From Porphyra umbilicalis (lineage: Eukaryota > Rhodophyta > Bangiophyceae > Bangiales > Bangiaceae), in the NCBI GenBank assembly GCA_002049455.2, contig KV918932.1, positions 1-64,000 of the forward strand: a DNA stretch of 64,000 bases, in the 5' to 3' direction. Below the pieces are notes generated by a model that was not told where the DNA came from, made no database searches, and was given only the letters and a program-made list of their open reading frames with translations. A program made the position numbers and the translations under genes. Each line of letters starts with the position of its first letter. Position 1 is the stretch's first letter. Shown one piece after another: positions 54,156 through 64,000 of the stretch.

Positions 54156-54922
54156 TGTTGTGTCAGATGAGAAATTTTGATAACTGATATTGTCAAACAC
54201 AACGTTATGCGTATTCTATTGAAGCTCAGTGTTTTCTCATGTTTGAACAATGTTAAGTGCGACAACAAGCTGAAACAGCTTTGTCAGCCAATGAGATGCG
54301 TACAGTCTCGACAGTCATGAATTATTTTTATTGTCGCGGCGGCCAAAAATGTGGAAAACACAGTACTTGACAGCCTCGGTTCGTCCATTGATCGAGTCAT
54401 CCGTGGGCCCGCCGCACGCTTCGTGCGAGCCGCGCCTCGCGCACGGCGGGGACGCCCATTGCCGTCCCGCGCGTCCGTCACCCACACCGCCGCCGTGTCT
54501 GCCGAGGCGCCAGCGGCGCCGTGTCCCCCCACCACCCCACACCGCCCCGTCGCGAGGCGTGTCGATGACCCGTGGCCACCGCGAGGCGGCCGAGACGCGT
54601 CCTCTGACGATGGTGCGTGGGGTGCCCGCGGAACCGCCGCACGCCGTGCGGCGCTCTCCCCGCACGCCGTGCGGGCAGAGCGAGGGGTGCCGAGATAGGA
54701 ATTGCACGAAACAGCAATCCCATGAATAGGCCGGGAAAGCTGATGTGAAAGCAGGGGGGGGAAGCGCGCGCGCTGCGCGCGCGCGCGCGCTGGGGGGGGG
54801 GCCGGATGCGCACTTGGATTTGCATCATTGATTCGCATGATTCCCTTGATTCTCTGTCATCCTTGACACAAGACGAAGCTTCGGGCCAGCACAGATCACC
54901 GGGCCCGAACCGAATCTGCTCC
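54156..54922. other. intergenic, AT-rich then GC-rich
   Basis: 54160-54345 is AT-rich (tRNA upstream side). 54770-54790 has an alternating GC dinucleotide run, Z-DNA-prone. No gene recognised. Confidence 0.45.
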
Positions 54923-54994
54923 CACCACCCTCACGGCGCCCACCACCCTCGCGGCGCCCACCACCCTCGCGGCGCCCACCACCCTCGCGGCGCC
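54923..54994. repeat. four 18-bp tandem repeats
   Basis: CACCACCCTCGCGGCGCC four times in direct succession, the first with one A in place of G. Confidence 0.9.
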
Positions 54995-56935
54995 CTGGCT
55001 GCCGCCGCCCCCGCGGCGGCGACCACGGTACCTGGCTGCCCCCCCCCCCCGCAGCGGTTGCCGCCTTCCCCCGCTGCCGCCGTCCCCCGCTGCCGCCGCC
55101 CCTGGCTGCCGCAGCCCCCGCGGCGCGGCCGCCCCTGGCTGCCGCCGCTGCCGCCCCAGGCTGCAACCGCTGCCGCCCCAGGCTGCCACCGCCGCCGTCC
55201 CCAGCCGCCGACGCCCCCGGCTGCCGCTGCCACCGGGTGCCGCCGCCGCTCCCTCCCGCTACCCCCGCCGCCGCCCCTGGCCGCCTCCGCCCCCAGCTGC
55301 CGCGACCGCGGGCTGCCGCATTCGGCCGACGCCTCACCTCACAGCCGCCGCCGCTGCCCCGGGCCGCCATCTTAGGCCCCACAGGCTGATACCGCCGCCG
55401 CCGCCGCTCCCGGCCACCGCCGCCGCCACCCCCGGCCGCCGCCGCCGCCGCCGCCGCCCCCTGCCGCCGCCGCCCCTACGTGCCGCCGCCGCAGCCCCCG
55501 GCTGCCGCCGCTGACGGCACCGCACCCTGCCTCCGCCACTCCTGCCTGCCGCCGTCGCCGCCACCCCGGGCTGCCGCCGCCCAGCTCCCGGCTGCCGCCT
55601 CCGTGACACCGAGCGGCGGCCGCCGTTGCCGCCGCCCGCTGCCGCCGCCGCCTGTGCGTGCCGCTGCCGCCCTCGGCCGCCGCCGCCGCCGCCGCTGTCG
55701 CCCCCTGCCACCCCGGCCCCTGCCTGCCACTGCCGCCGCCGCCGCCGCCGCCCCCTGCCGCCTCGGCCGACCGTGCCTGCGGCTGCCCCCGTCGCCGCCG
55801 CCGCCGCCGCCGCCCCTGCCGCTGCCGCCCCGCCTGCCGCCGCCGCCGCCGTCCCTGCCTGCCGCCGCCGCCGCCCCCGGCGGCGCTGCCCCTGCCTTCC
55901 GCCACCGCCGCCCCTGCCGCCGCCGCCCCCGCCTGCCGCCGCCGCCGCCACCGCCGCCGCCGCCCCTACTTGGCGCCGCCGCCACCCCCGGCCGCCGCCG
56001 TCGCCGCCGTCCGCTGCCGCCGCCGCCGCCGCCCCTGCCGCGGCCGTCGCTGCCGCCCCCTGCCGCCGCTGCCTCTGCCGCCGCCGGTGCCGCCGCCGCC
56101 GCTGCCACCGCCCCCTGCCGCCGCCGCCCCTGCCTGCTGCCGCCGCCGCCCCCGGTTGCCGCCACCGACGCCCCCGGCCGCCGCCGCCGCCGCCGCTGCC
56201 GCCCGCTGCCGCCCCCGTCGCTGTCCCCCGCTGCCGCCCCCGCCCCTTCCGGCCGCCACCGCCGCCCCCTGCCGCCGGCGCTTGTGCCTGCTGCTGCCGC
56301 CGCCAGCTGCCGCCGCCGCCGCCGCCCCCAGATGCCGCCGCCACCGCTCCCGGCTACCACCGTCGCCGCCCCCGCCTGCCGCCACCGCCGCCCCCGCCTC
56401 CCGCCACAGCAGCCCACGCCTGCCGCCGCCCCCGCCCCCACCGCCGCCGCCCGTGCCTCCGGCCGCCGCCGCAGTGGCTGCCGCCGCCGCCCCTGCCTGC
56501 CGCCGCCGCCGCCCCCGGCCACCACCGTCGTCGCCTCCTGGTGCCGCCACCGCCGCCCCCGCCTGCCGCCATCGCCGCCCGGAGCCGCCGCTGCCGCCGC
56601 CCCTGCCGCCGCCACCGCTGCCTTCCGCCGCCGCCGCCCCCGGCCGCCGCTGCCGCCGCCCCCTGTCGCCGCCTTCCCTGCCGACGTAGCCCCCGCCTGC
56701 CGCCGCAGCCGGCCCCTGCCGCCGCCGCCCCTGCTTTCCGACGTCGCAGCACCCTGCCGCCACCGCTTCTGCGTGCTGCTGGCGCCGCCGCGCCTGGCCG
56801 CCGCCGCCACCGTCCCCTCCCGCCGCCGCCGCCCCCGGCCGCTGCCGCCGTCGTTCTCAGCTACCTCCGCTGCCGCCCCCGGCCGCCGTCGCCTTCGGCC
56901 GCCTCTGCCGCCATGTCGGCGGCCTCCGTCGCCAG
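54995..56935. repeat. 2-kb CCG/CTGCCGCC-type repeat array
   Basis: Almost entirely built from CCGCCGCC, CCCCTGCC, CCCGGC and GCTGCC words with irregular 30-40 bp periodicity. The plus strand is C-rich. Four or more frames stay open (Pro/Ala/Arg on plus, Gly/Ala/Arg on minus) for compositional reasons. The edges are sharp on both sides. No conserved motif. Confidence 0.8.
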
Positions 56936-57560
56936 CTGTTTCCGTAACTGCCAGCCCTGTGTTTCAGTAGTCCCGTCTTTTGGGCTCTACTGAGGGACTG
57001 TCACATTCCGGTTGCAGTGCCCTAAGACTTCTGGGCCATGGATGGGTATGGCAGGCTGGGGAGGTGGTGTCGGGTACCGGTCACTGTCACCTGTAGAGGG
57101 CAGAAACGGTATGAACGAAGCGTTTTTGCAGAAAAAGACCCACAATGCCGTGACCAGCGCCCTTCCAAGACCCAGTAATGGTCCTCCCCAAGAAAGTTGT
57201 GTTTTACTCATGTGTGGCTCAGAAGTGCTCGACGCATCTCACACTTGGGGCAGGACTGCAGAAGTGAAGGAACGCATGAAGCAAGTTCACCCAGCAGCTC
57301 TTTTTGTTTTCGCAGCTGGTCAGGAAGCACGCACAACATGGTGAGTGGTGCACAATGGTGTCTTTTCTTTGAAAAAACAATGGGAACTGCTGTAGGCAGG
57401 TAGGGAAGCGCAAAACGACGATTCCACTGGATTGGGCAGTGTCATCAGCCTGATGTGTGATCCACTGACTGACTGGACAAAGCAGTGTCAGCGGTGCTAC
57501 CAAATACAGTGGTCAGGATGTGGCGACAGAGAGGGTCTGTCCCAAGATGTTTTTCTTGTG
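56936..57560. other. unassigned sequence containing dispersed repeat copy 2
   Basis: Balanced composition. A plus-strand 110-codon frame (57012-57344, MQCPKTSGPWMGMAGWGGGV) is not recognised. The repeat shared with 37.7 kb is listed separately. Confidence 0.35.
57323..57452 (+). repeat. dispersed coding-like repeat, copy 2
   Basis: Collinear with the minus strand of 37631-37771. Peptide THNMVSGAQWCLFFEKTMGT is conserved against TQDMVGDTQWCFFHEKTVGT. Identity is clearly below that of a recent copy, so the pair is old. Confidence 0.65.
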
Positions 57561-58110
57561 AACACGCCACATTCACCCCTCGCGCCCGCTCGGCTACGAC
57601 GCCCCGGTCGCCAGCAATACGCCCAGTCAGTACCCCGACTCCACCCCCACCCAGTATTCCACCTTGTACCCTATCCAAACCGCGCTGCCCCCCCACCCAG
57701 TACCATGCTCTACCTGCACCTCAGTACCAATCCCCCCCCCTCGCCCCGTACCCCACCTCCTTCACCGCCCACGGCGACACCTCTTTGGCCAGCCCAATCC
57801 CCATGCCACTTGCAATGAGCCTCCTCAATCATTGTCACCTAGTTTTAGACCGTGGCCGCCGTTCTCTTTCCCACTCAGCACCGACCCGCACATGGCATGT
57901 ACGCCTTTGCAGCACCCACGTCCCAACGCTGAGAACCAACCCCCCCACAATACCTACCACCCTGCAGTGCCCATCCCCACGCCACGCCCAGCACCTTATC
58001 ATGTCGTCCACTCCTCTGCAACCCCATTCTTCCACCGCGCACCTCCTCAGCCGCGCACCCTGATCTACCCGTCTAAAAATAACCTGCCCCACACGTCGCC
58101 CACCGTGTGA
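57560..58110 (+). pseudogene. Pro/Tyr/Thr-rich coding-like segment, frame-shifted
   Basis: A plus-strand stretch with protein-like composition unlike its GC-only neighbours: NTPSQYPDSTPTQYSTLYPI in one frame, then TQYHALPAPQYQSPPLAPYP, then NEPPQSLSPSFRPWPPFSFP and TPRPAPYHVVHSS in further frames, ending at the stop near 58108. Frame changes occur at C runs near 57688 and 57730. A low-complexity Pro/Tyr-rich protein is likely, but no family is recognised and no start is clear. Confidence 0.3.
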
Positions 58111-58428
58111 GGAACGCAGAGGGGTCGCAGGCGGACAGGAGGGGGGACGGCGACGGCGGCGGAGGTAGCAAGGATGGCGGGGGCTGGGACGCTAGCGCCG
58201 CTGCCGGTGGCGCGTGGAGCGGGAGTGCTGCCGGCCGAAGAATACTGGGGAAAGCGGAGGGGAGCGCACAGGAGGGGAGGTGACACGAAGACCTTACGAG
58301 GCAGCGGCAAACTGCGAGGGCAGACGCAGTCCAGTCACATGGACTCGACTGTCACAAGGTCCTAAATACAAAACCAAGTACGTGGCGGCCCCCCCAACCG
58401 GCGAGCCCGCTGACCCCCCCCCCCAGAA

Positions 58429-60279
58429 GCACCCCCAATGACCCGCAGTGAGGGTGGGCCACGCCGGGGCTACTACTGAGAGAATCATTTGGGCATTTAA
58501 CAGCCGCCAGATCCTGATTGTTTTGCGCATGTGGGCACCAATGAGCGGCCGCGACAGCGGTGGGCGCCAAATGTACGGCTGTCAGACCACCGCGCACGCA
58601 CCCGCCAAGCGGGGTGCCCCCAATGACCCGCAATGAGGGTGGGCCACGCCGGGGCTACTACTGAGAGAATCATTTGGGCATTTAACAGCCGCCAGATCCT
58701 AATTGTTTTGCGCATGTGGGCACCAATGAGCGGCCGCGACAGCGGTGGGCGCCAAATGTACGGCTGTCAGACCACCGCGCACGCACCCGCCAAGCGGGGT
58801 GCCCCCAATGACCCGCAATGAGGGTGGGCCACGCCGGGGCTACTACCTACGAGAATCATTTGGGCATTTGACAGCCGCCAGATCCTAATTGATTTGCGCA
58901 TGTTGGCACCAATGAGCGGCCGCGACAGCGGTGGGAACCAAATTTACGGCTGTCAGACCACCGCGCACGCACCCGCCAAGCGGGGTGCCCCCAATGACCC
59001 GCAATGAGGGTGGGCCACGCCGGGGCTACTACCTACGAGAATCATTTGGGCATTTAACAGCCGCCAGATCCTAATTGATTTGCGCATGTTGGCACCAATG
59101 AGCGGCCGCGACAGCGGTGGGAACCAAATTTACGGCTGTCAGACCACCGCGCACGCACCCGCCAAGCGGGGTGCCCCCAATGACCCGCAATGAGGGTGGG
59201 CCACGCCGGGGCTACTACTGAGAGAATCATTTGGGCATTTAACAGCCGCCAGATCCTGATTGTTTTGCGCATGTGGGCACCAATGAGCGGCCGCGACAGC
59301 GGTGGGCGCCAAATGTACGGCTGTCAGACCACCGCGCACGCACTCGCCAAGCGGGGTGCCCCCAATGACCCGCAATGAGGGTGGGCCACGCCGGGGCTAC
59401 TACCTACTAGAATCATTTGGGCATTTGACAGCCGCCAGATCCTAATTGATTTGCGCATGTTGGCACCAATGAGCGGCCGCGACAGCGGTGGGAACCAAAT
59501 TTACGGCTGTCAGACCACCGCGCACGCACCCGCCAAGCGGGGTGCCCCCAATGACCCGCAATGAGGGTAGGCCACGCCGGGGCTACTACCTACGAGAATC
59601 ATTTGGGCATTTAACAGCCGCCAGATCCTAATTGATTTGCGCATGTTGGCACCAATGAGCGGCCGCGACAGCGGTGGGAACCAAATTTACGGCTGTCAGA
59701 CCACCGCGCACGCACCCGCTAAGCGGGGTGCCCCCAATGACCCGCAATGAGGGTGGGCCACGCCGGGGCTACTACTGAGAGAATCATTTGGGCATTTAAC
59801 AGCCGCCAGATCCTGATTGTTTTGCGCATGTGGGCACCAATGAGCGGCCGCGACAGCGGTGGGCGCCAAATTTACGGCTGTCAGACCACCGCGCACGCAC
59901 TCGCCAAGCGGGGTGCCCCCAATGACCCGCAATGAGGGTGGGCCACGCCGGGGCTACTACTGAGAGAATCATTTGGGCATTTAACAGCCGCCAGATCCTG
60001 ATTGTTTTGCGCATGTGGGCACCAATGAGCATCCGCGGCAGCGGTGGGCGCCAAATGTACGGCCGTCAGACCACCGCGCACGCACCCGCCAAGCGGGGTG
60101 CCCCCAATGACCCGCAATGAGGGTGGGCCACGCCGGGGCTACTACTGAGAGAATCATTTGGGCATTTAACAGCCGCCAGATCCTGATTGTTTTGCGCATG
60201 TGGGCACCAATGAGCAGCCGCGTCAGCGGTGGGGGCCAAATGTACGGCTGTCAGACCACCGCGCACGCACCCGCCAAGC
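58429..60279. repeat. ten-copy tandem satellite, 185-186 bp unit, two subtypes
   Basis: Units begin near 58439, 58625, 58810, 58996, 59181, 59367, 59553, 59739, 59923 and 60108, each at GACCCGCAATGAGGGTGGGC. Subtype A has TACTACTGAGAG, TTGTTTTGCGCATGTGGGC and CGCCAAATGTACGG. Subtype B has TACTACCTACGAG, TTGATTTGCGCATGTTGGC and AACCAAATTTACGG. Order is A A B B A B B A A A. Within subtypes copies are nearly identical. Each A unit contains a 62-codon frame whose stop overlaps the next unit's ATG (AATGAG); B units break it. Confidence 0.93.
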
Positions 60280-61362
60280 AACGTTGCCCCAGGGCCCTGT
60301 TGAATGCGTGGGCCACATGGTTCTATTTTGCTCACTGTGGCCTCAGACATCGTGCCCTGGCCCGAATGCATGTGTGTCTGAGGAGACTGCAAGTGATGTC
60401 TGGTGGTGGCGGATCGGCTGTCATGTCTGGGCATGCTCGTCATCCGGCTGGCCGCAGGCAGTGTCTGGGCCGCTGCGTAATGGCGCGCGCTCAGCTCTCG
60501 CTGGTTCGGGTCGCGCATTTCATTGGGTGAGGAGGTTTCCCCAGCAGGCTTCCCGCAGAATTGGTGGGATCGCTGTTTCGCCTGTTTCCTTTACGGGGGT
60601 GCCCCACGCGGCTGCCGCCCTCGCCGCCGCCGCCGCCGCCGCCCCTCTCCGCTGCCGCGCAAGGATAGCTGCGGCCACCATCTCCATCGCAACCCACTTC
60701 TTTCACGGCCTTGAACGCCAGCGCCGTGGTCCCCGCCCCCACCAATGACAGCGGCCGGGCGGCCGAGTGCATTGGCAGACGTCGGGCGACCGCACAGTGG
60801 GCGCCCCCCGCCCTCCCATCTCCCTCTAGCTAGGCACCGGTCGCCCGGCCATCCCGTCTGTCGACGGCTCCCTACTGGCAACGACCCGCGCAGCCCATTT
60901 CCCCATCCGTCGACGCCTCACCCACCGACAGACCGATCGATGAGCCCCGCCCGGCGCGGGGATGGGGATAGAGACGGGAGGCGCATGGGGAGACGCCCCG
61001 CCGCGCGGCGTGGGCCCCTGTTAGACAAACGCGCATGACACTCTCGGTGCCAGCCGACGGCGGCGGCGCGAGGCGGGTGGAGGGCTGTCCGCCTCCCCCT
61101 GCTGCCGCGGCGCGAGCGTGTGGGGCGGCAGACGGGTCGGCGGGTCGTCCCCATGGTGGGGGCACACGCACCGTGCGCCTCCCCCCCACCGGTGCGGTGG
61201 CAGAGGCGGCGAGCCGCGTGGGCGCGCCCGCGGGAGGCGGCGGCCGCACGGGCGCGCGCCGTGGGCGCCCTGCCACGGCAGCGACGGCTCGCCACGGCGG
61301 CAGCGTGGCAACGCCACCCGCCGACGCGAGGGCGGCGGCGGCGGCGCGCGGGCGCCCGCCGG
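60280..61362. other. intergenic between satellite and secreted-protein gene
   Basis: Balanced at first, then GC-rich. Overlapping frames on both strands without domains. The last 200 bases are the promoter side of the next gene. Confidence 0.4.
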
Positions 61363-61369
61363 CATAAAG
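61363..61369 (+). promoter_or_regulatory. TATA-like box of the secreted Cys-rich gene
   Basis: CATAAAG, the only A/T-rich word in a long GC-rich stretch, 178 bases before the ATG; spacing similar to the TATA-like box of the germin gene at 22589. Confidence 0.4.
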
Positions 61370-61546
61370 GGGCGCCGCCGGTGCGGCGGCAGCATCCAGA
61401 CCGGCCGACCATCCCAACAAGCGCCGAGCAGCAGTCGACCCAGCGCACACCCGCCGCCTTGCCCTTTGACCCTCCTTGCCACCCCCCGCTTCTCATCCGC
61501 CACGCGCCGTCGTCCGTCTTACCCGCCGCGCCCCCCCGTGCCCGCC

Positions 61547-61825
61547 ATGGTGCGCCGCGCGTACATTGCGGCGGCGGCGGCCGTCGCCGTCGCCCTCCTC
61601 TTCTCCGCGTCGACGGGGAACGCGTCGGCCGCATCGGCGGCGTCTGGCGCGTCGGCCACCCACGTGTTTACGAGCCGCGTCAATGAGGCCCGCGCCTTTG
61701 CCCTGTCGGCGGTGGAGCGGTCGTCCAGCGGCTGGTTCTGCAGCAAGCCCAAGTCGTGCAACTGCCTGCAGCCGTTTGGCTCCAAGGGGCGGTTTGGGAA
61801 GAAGTGCCGTGGCTGCTGCCCAGTC

Positions 61826-61860
<35 letters not shown>

Positions 61861-61921
61861 TCCGCCACCGCCGCCGCCCGCGGGGCCCGCGCCGCCGGCG
61901 CCGGCTCCCCCAGCGCCGGCC

Positions 61922-61959
<38 letters not shown>

Positions 61960-62041
61960 GTCGCCGCCAGCGACGGGTGGGAATGGGAACAACAACAATG
62001 GTGGCAACAACAACAATGGTGGCAACAACAACAATGGTGGC

Positions 62042-62084
<43 letters not shown>

Positions 62085-62347
62085 GCGGCAACAGCGGCAA
62101 TGGCGGGGGCGGAAACAACGCGCCCAACCGGCTGCCGTCGGGCGCCGGCGAGTTTTGCGACGGCCAGCTCTTTTGCGACAGCAGCGCGGGCCTCTTTTGC
62201 CGCGTCGGCTTTGGCTCCACCCGCCCGACGTGCCGCTACTTCGTGTCGCCGTGCTCCTTTTGCAAGCGCCGCGACGCGGTGTGTTGGAACAACTACTACT
62301 GCGACGGCACCAGCGGGGTGTGTACCGCAAACAAGTGCAATGCGTAG
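61547..62347 (+). CDS. secreted Cys-rich protein with polyproline and polyasparagine linkers
   Basis: Intact 266-residue frame. Signal peptide about residues 1-28 (MVRRAYIAAAAAVAVALLFS, cleavage near GNASA). A small N-terminal module has six cysteines (65, 71, 73, 87, 90, 91) in GWFCSKPKSCNC and KKCRGCCP. A polyproline stretch of about 50 residues with PAPPAPAP follows, then a GGNNNN repeat of about 50 residues encoded by an AACAACAAT microsatellite. A C-terminal cysteine-rich module follows: EFCDGQLFCDSSAGLFCRVG, SPCSFCKRRDAVCWNNYYCD and GTSGVCTANKCNA. No known family, but the layout (two disulphide modules joined by hydroxyproline-type and Asn linkers) resembles extracellular matrix or cell-wall proteins. 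The ATG at 61547 (CGCCATGG) is the only one giving a signal peptide. Confidence 0.82.
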
Positions 62348-62980
62348 GGCGGTCACAGGTGGGGGTGGCGGCGCCGAGGTTGTGTGACCGAGTGCAACGT
62401 GCGCGTTGTGAGGGGTTGAGCGGTGTGACGGAGCCGGTCTGACGGACGGGTGAGGGGGGCGTTTGCAGTGCGAGCGCTTTTCCCGCCCTGCGCTCGACGG
62501 CGGCCCAGACCGCGGGCGATTTTTGTATCTGTTCGTGGGCGCCGTGATCCGTGGCGGTTGCGTGCGTGCGCATGCGATGGCAATATTTTTCTTGTTTTCT
62601 CGTGTCACATCCCGTCTCTCGCAACTCGCAGTCACGCGCGACCGAGCACAATCATTGCTCGGCAGACGACTCGAGGTCCTTTGTACGCCGCACGGGTGCA
62701 TACCTTCACAGTCAATACCCCCACAGCTGATTGGGCAGTGCAGCCCCAAACCTGTCTCTCCACCAAGCAACAGACAAGGAGAAAAAGAAAAAGCACGACC
62801 AGACGGCACAAACACAGCAATCTCGCGGGCGCTCGTCCTCAAAGGCGGGGTGACGACCCCACGCCCACGCACCGTCAAGGCCACTCGCTGTCGCCACGCC
62901 CATCGACACCCCTCCTACACGGAAAATCCACCTGCGGCTGCAGCCCACGCCCTGCCTCTACGCTGCCTCCTTCAACCCTG
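62348..62980. other. intergenic, 3' flank of the secreted-protein gene
   Basis: Balanced composition. No gene recognised. Confidence 0.4.
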
Positions 62981-62989
62981 CGGTGTCCC

Positions 62990-63477
62990 CCCAGCCTCCT
63001 TCCCCGAATCAACAGCGTCCGCTTCCCGCACCTCCCCGAGGGCCACGTGGAGCACGTCCCGCACTTCCGGCTCCTCCGCCGCCAAATCTTGGGGCGCCGC
63101 CGCCGCCCCGACGGCCGCCCCGCCGCCGATGCTGCCACCGAGGTCCACGGCAATGGCCGCCGCCATCTCGGCAGCGTCTGATGCGGCAGCGGCCTCCGCG
63201 CCGGCAGCCCCTCCCCCGCCGCCGGCGGCCTCTCCCCCCCGCCGACTCCCGCCCAATCGGGCGCCACGTACGTCAAAGCCGCGAGCGTGTGGTTGTCGAG
63301 CGGCTGCACCGGCTTGCCAGTTTCCGCCCACACGAGCAGGTGGGGGCGCCCGAGGCGCAGCGGCGGGCCGCGGGCGCCACCCCCCCAGCCCGCGTCTGCG
63401 GCGGCGCGGCCCGCCGTTGACGGCGACGATGAGCGGGCGCCTTTGCCGACCGGCGGCGCCGGCCGCGGGGGCGGCGT

Positions 63478-63508
<31 letters not shown>

Positions 63509-64000
63509 GCCCCAGACGCAGACGCAGGCTCGGCGGGGAGGGTGGAGAAGCGCGACGGCGCCGACGACGGGCGGAGGGGGAGTGGGGGGAAGGCCGCCGG
63601 GGCCGGGCTGGGGGGGGGGGCGCCGCCGCCCGGCGCCGCGGCGTCGATGGGGCGGGGGACGACTCAGCGGCGGCCGCCGCGGTCGCCGCGGTGGGGGGGG
63701 GGGGGGGGGGGGGCCACCAGCTCGGGCAGCGGCGGTGGCGGCTCGACGACCGCCGAGGGGGGGAGAGGGGGGGGAAGCGCCGGCATGGGCGCCATCAGCG
63801 TCTGCGGCCGGGGGGGGGGGGGCGCACCGGCGGCGGCACCATTGGGGATGCGGGCGGGGGCGGCGGTGGCGGCGGCGGCGGCGGCGGCGCGGCCAACAAC
63901 GGCAGCGGCGCCTCAACGGCCGGCGGTGGTGGCGGGGCGCCCGCTGCGGGTGCGCGCGGCGGCGGCCGCGCCTTCCGCGGCGCCGGCGCCGGCGCGGGCG
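62990..64000 (-). CDS. partial unrecognised gene running off the right edge
   Basis: Minus-strand, protein-like stretches in more than one frame: RRPLIVAVNGG (about 63410-63440), then GRPHLLVWAETGKPVQPLDN and HTLAALTYVAPDWAGVG (about 63240-63345), then an Ala-rich acidic end SDAAEMAAAIAVDLGGS and EEPEVRDVLHVALGEVREAD, stopping near 62972-62990. Homopolymers (G runs at 63690-63712 and elsewhere) again separate frames. 63440-64000 is Pro/Arg/Gly low complexity. No family recognised; the 5' part lies outside the window. Confidence 0.4.

Noticed and set aside
55334..56993. Frames of 340-500 codons on both strands
   Set aside because: CCG-type repeat array; no stop codons by composition only.
58448..60120. 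Chained 62-codon frames in the satellite as real genes
   Set aside because: Strictly follow the repeat unit, are broken in subtype B and match no family; kept only as an observation.
58429..60279. CRISPR-like array
   Set aside because: Units are directly contiguous 185-bp repeats without unique spacers, in a eukaryotic genome.

Overview
The window is nuclear DNA from a very GC-rich eukaryote. Three genes carry clear GT-AG introns: the KDZ transposase, a Rdx/SelW-like gene and a cytochrome b5 gene. One tRNA gene has a 12-nt intron. A plant-like sterol demethylase (CYP51), a plant-type cytochrome b5, germin-like proteins, an AIM24 protein, a TOE1-like deadenylase and few introns per gene point to an alga. 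I favour a bangialean red alga (Porphyra/Pyropia type), but this is inference from gene content and base composition only.

Layout. 0-1 kb: extreme-GC filler. 1.8-2.9 kb: mitochondrial carrier (-). 4.4-6.5 kb: M13 metallopeptidase (+). 8.6-11.3 kb: a bacterial-type metzincin with an N-terminal anchor (-). 13.2-14.1 kb: Kelch-like plus hedgehog-type Hint protein (+). 14.3-16.8 kb: a cluster of hairpins and palindromes. 17.8-18.6 kb: AIM24 (+). 19.0-20.6 kb: a truncated germin copy lying just downstream of a two-exon Rdx gene (-). 22.6-23.2 kb: the intact germin parent (+). 23.5-25.5 kb: TOE1-like CCCH deadenylase (-). 26.6-27.3 kb: a third germin (-). 28.5-30.5 kb: a C-rich minisatellite. 30.9-46.2 kb: a mobile-element block with a Zisupton-type KDZ transposase, a PIF1 helicase and a Gly/Asn/Ala-repeat protein. 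47.8-49.4 kb: CYP51 (+). 50.1-50.7 kb: cytochrome b5 (-). 52.6-53.5 kb: longin protein (+). 54.1 kb: tRNA-Ser(CGA) (-). 55-56.9 kb: CCG-type repeat. 58.4-60.3 kb: a ten-copy 185-bp satellite. 61.5-62.3 kb: a secreted Cys-rich/polyproline/polyasparagine protein (+). The right edge cuts a gene on the minus strand.

Recurring oddity. At least seven recognisable proteins continue across a change of reading frame, most of them at a run of 7-16 C or G. The protein homology is continuous on both sides, so these are probably homopolymer length errors in the assembly (or real slippage tracts), not dead genes. Long stop-free frames on both strands in the GC-richest stretches are compositional and are not called as genes.

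Functional themes. Genes of neighbouring function are not grouped into operons. CYP51 and cytochrome b5 lie next to each other, on opposite strands and convergent; both are typical ER haem proteins of sterol metabolism.
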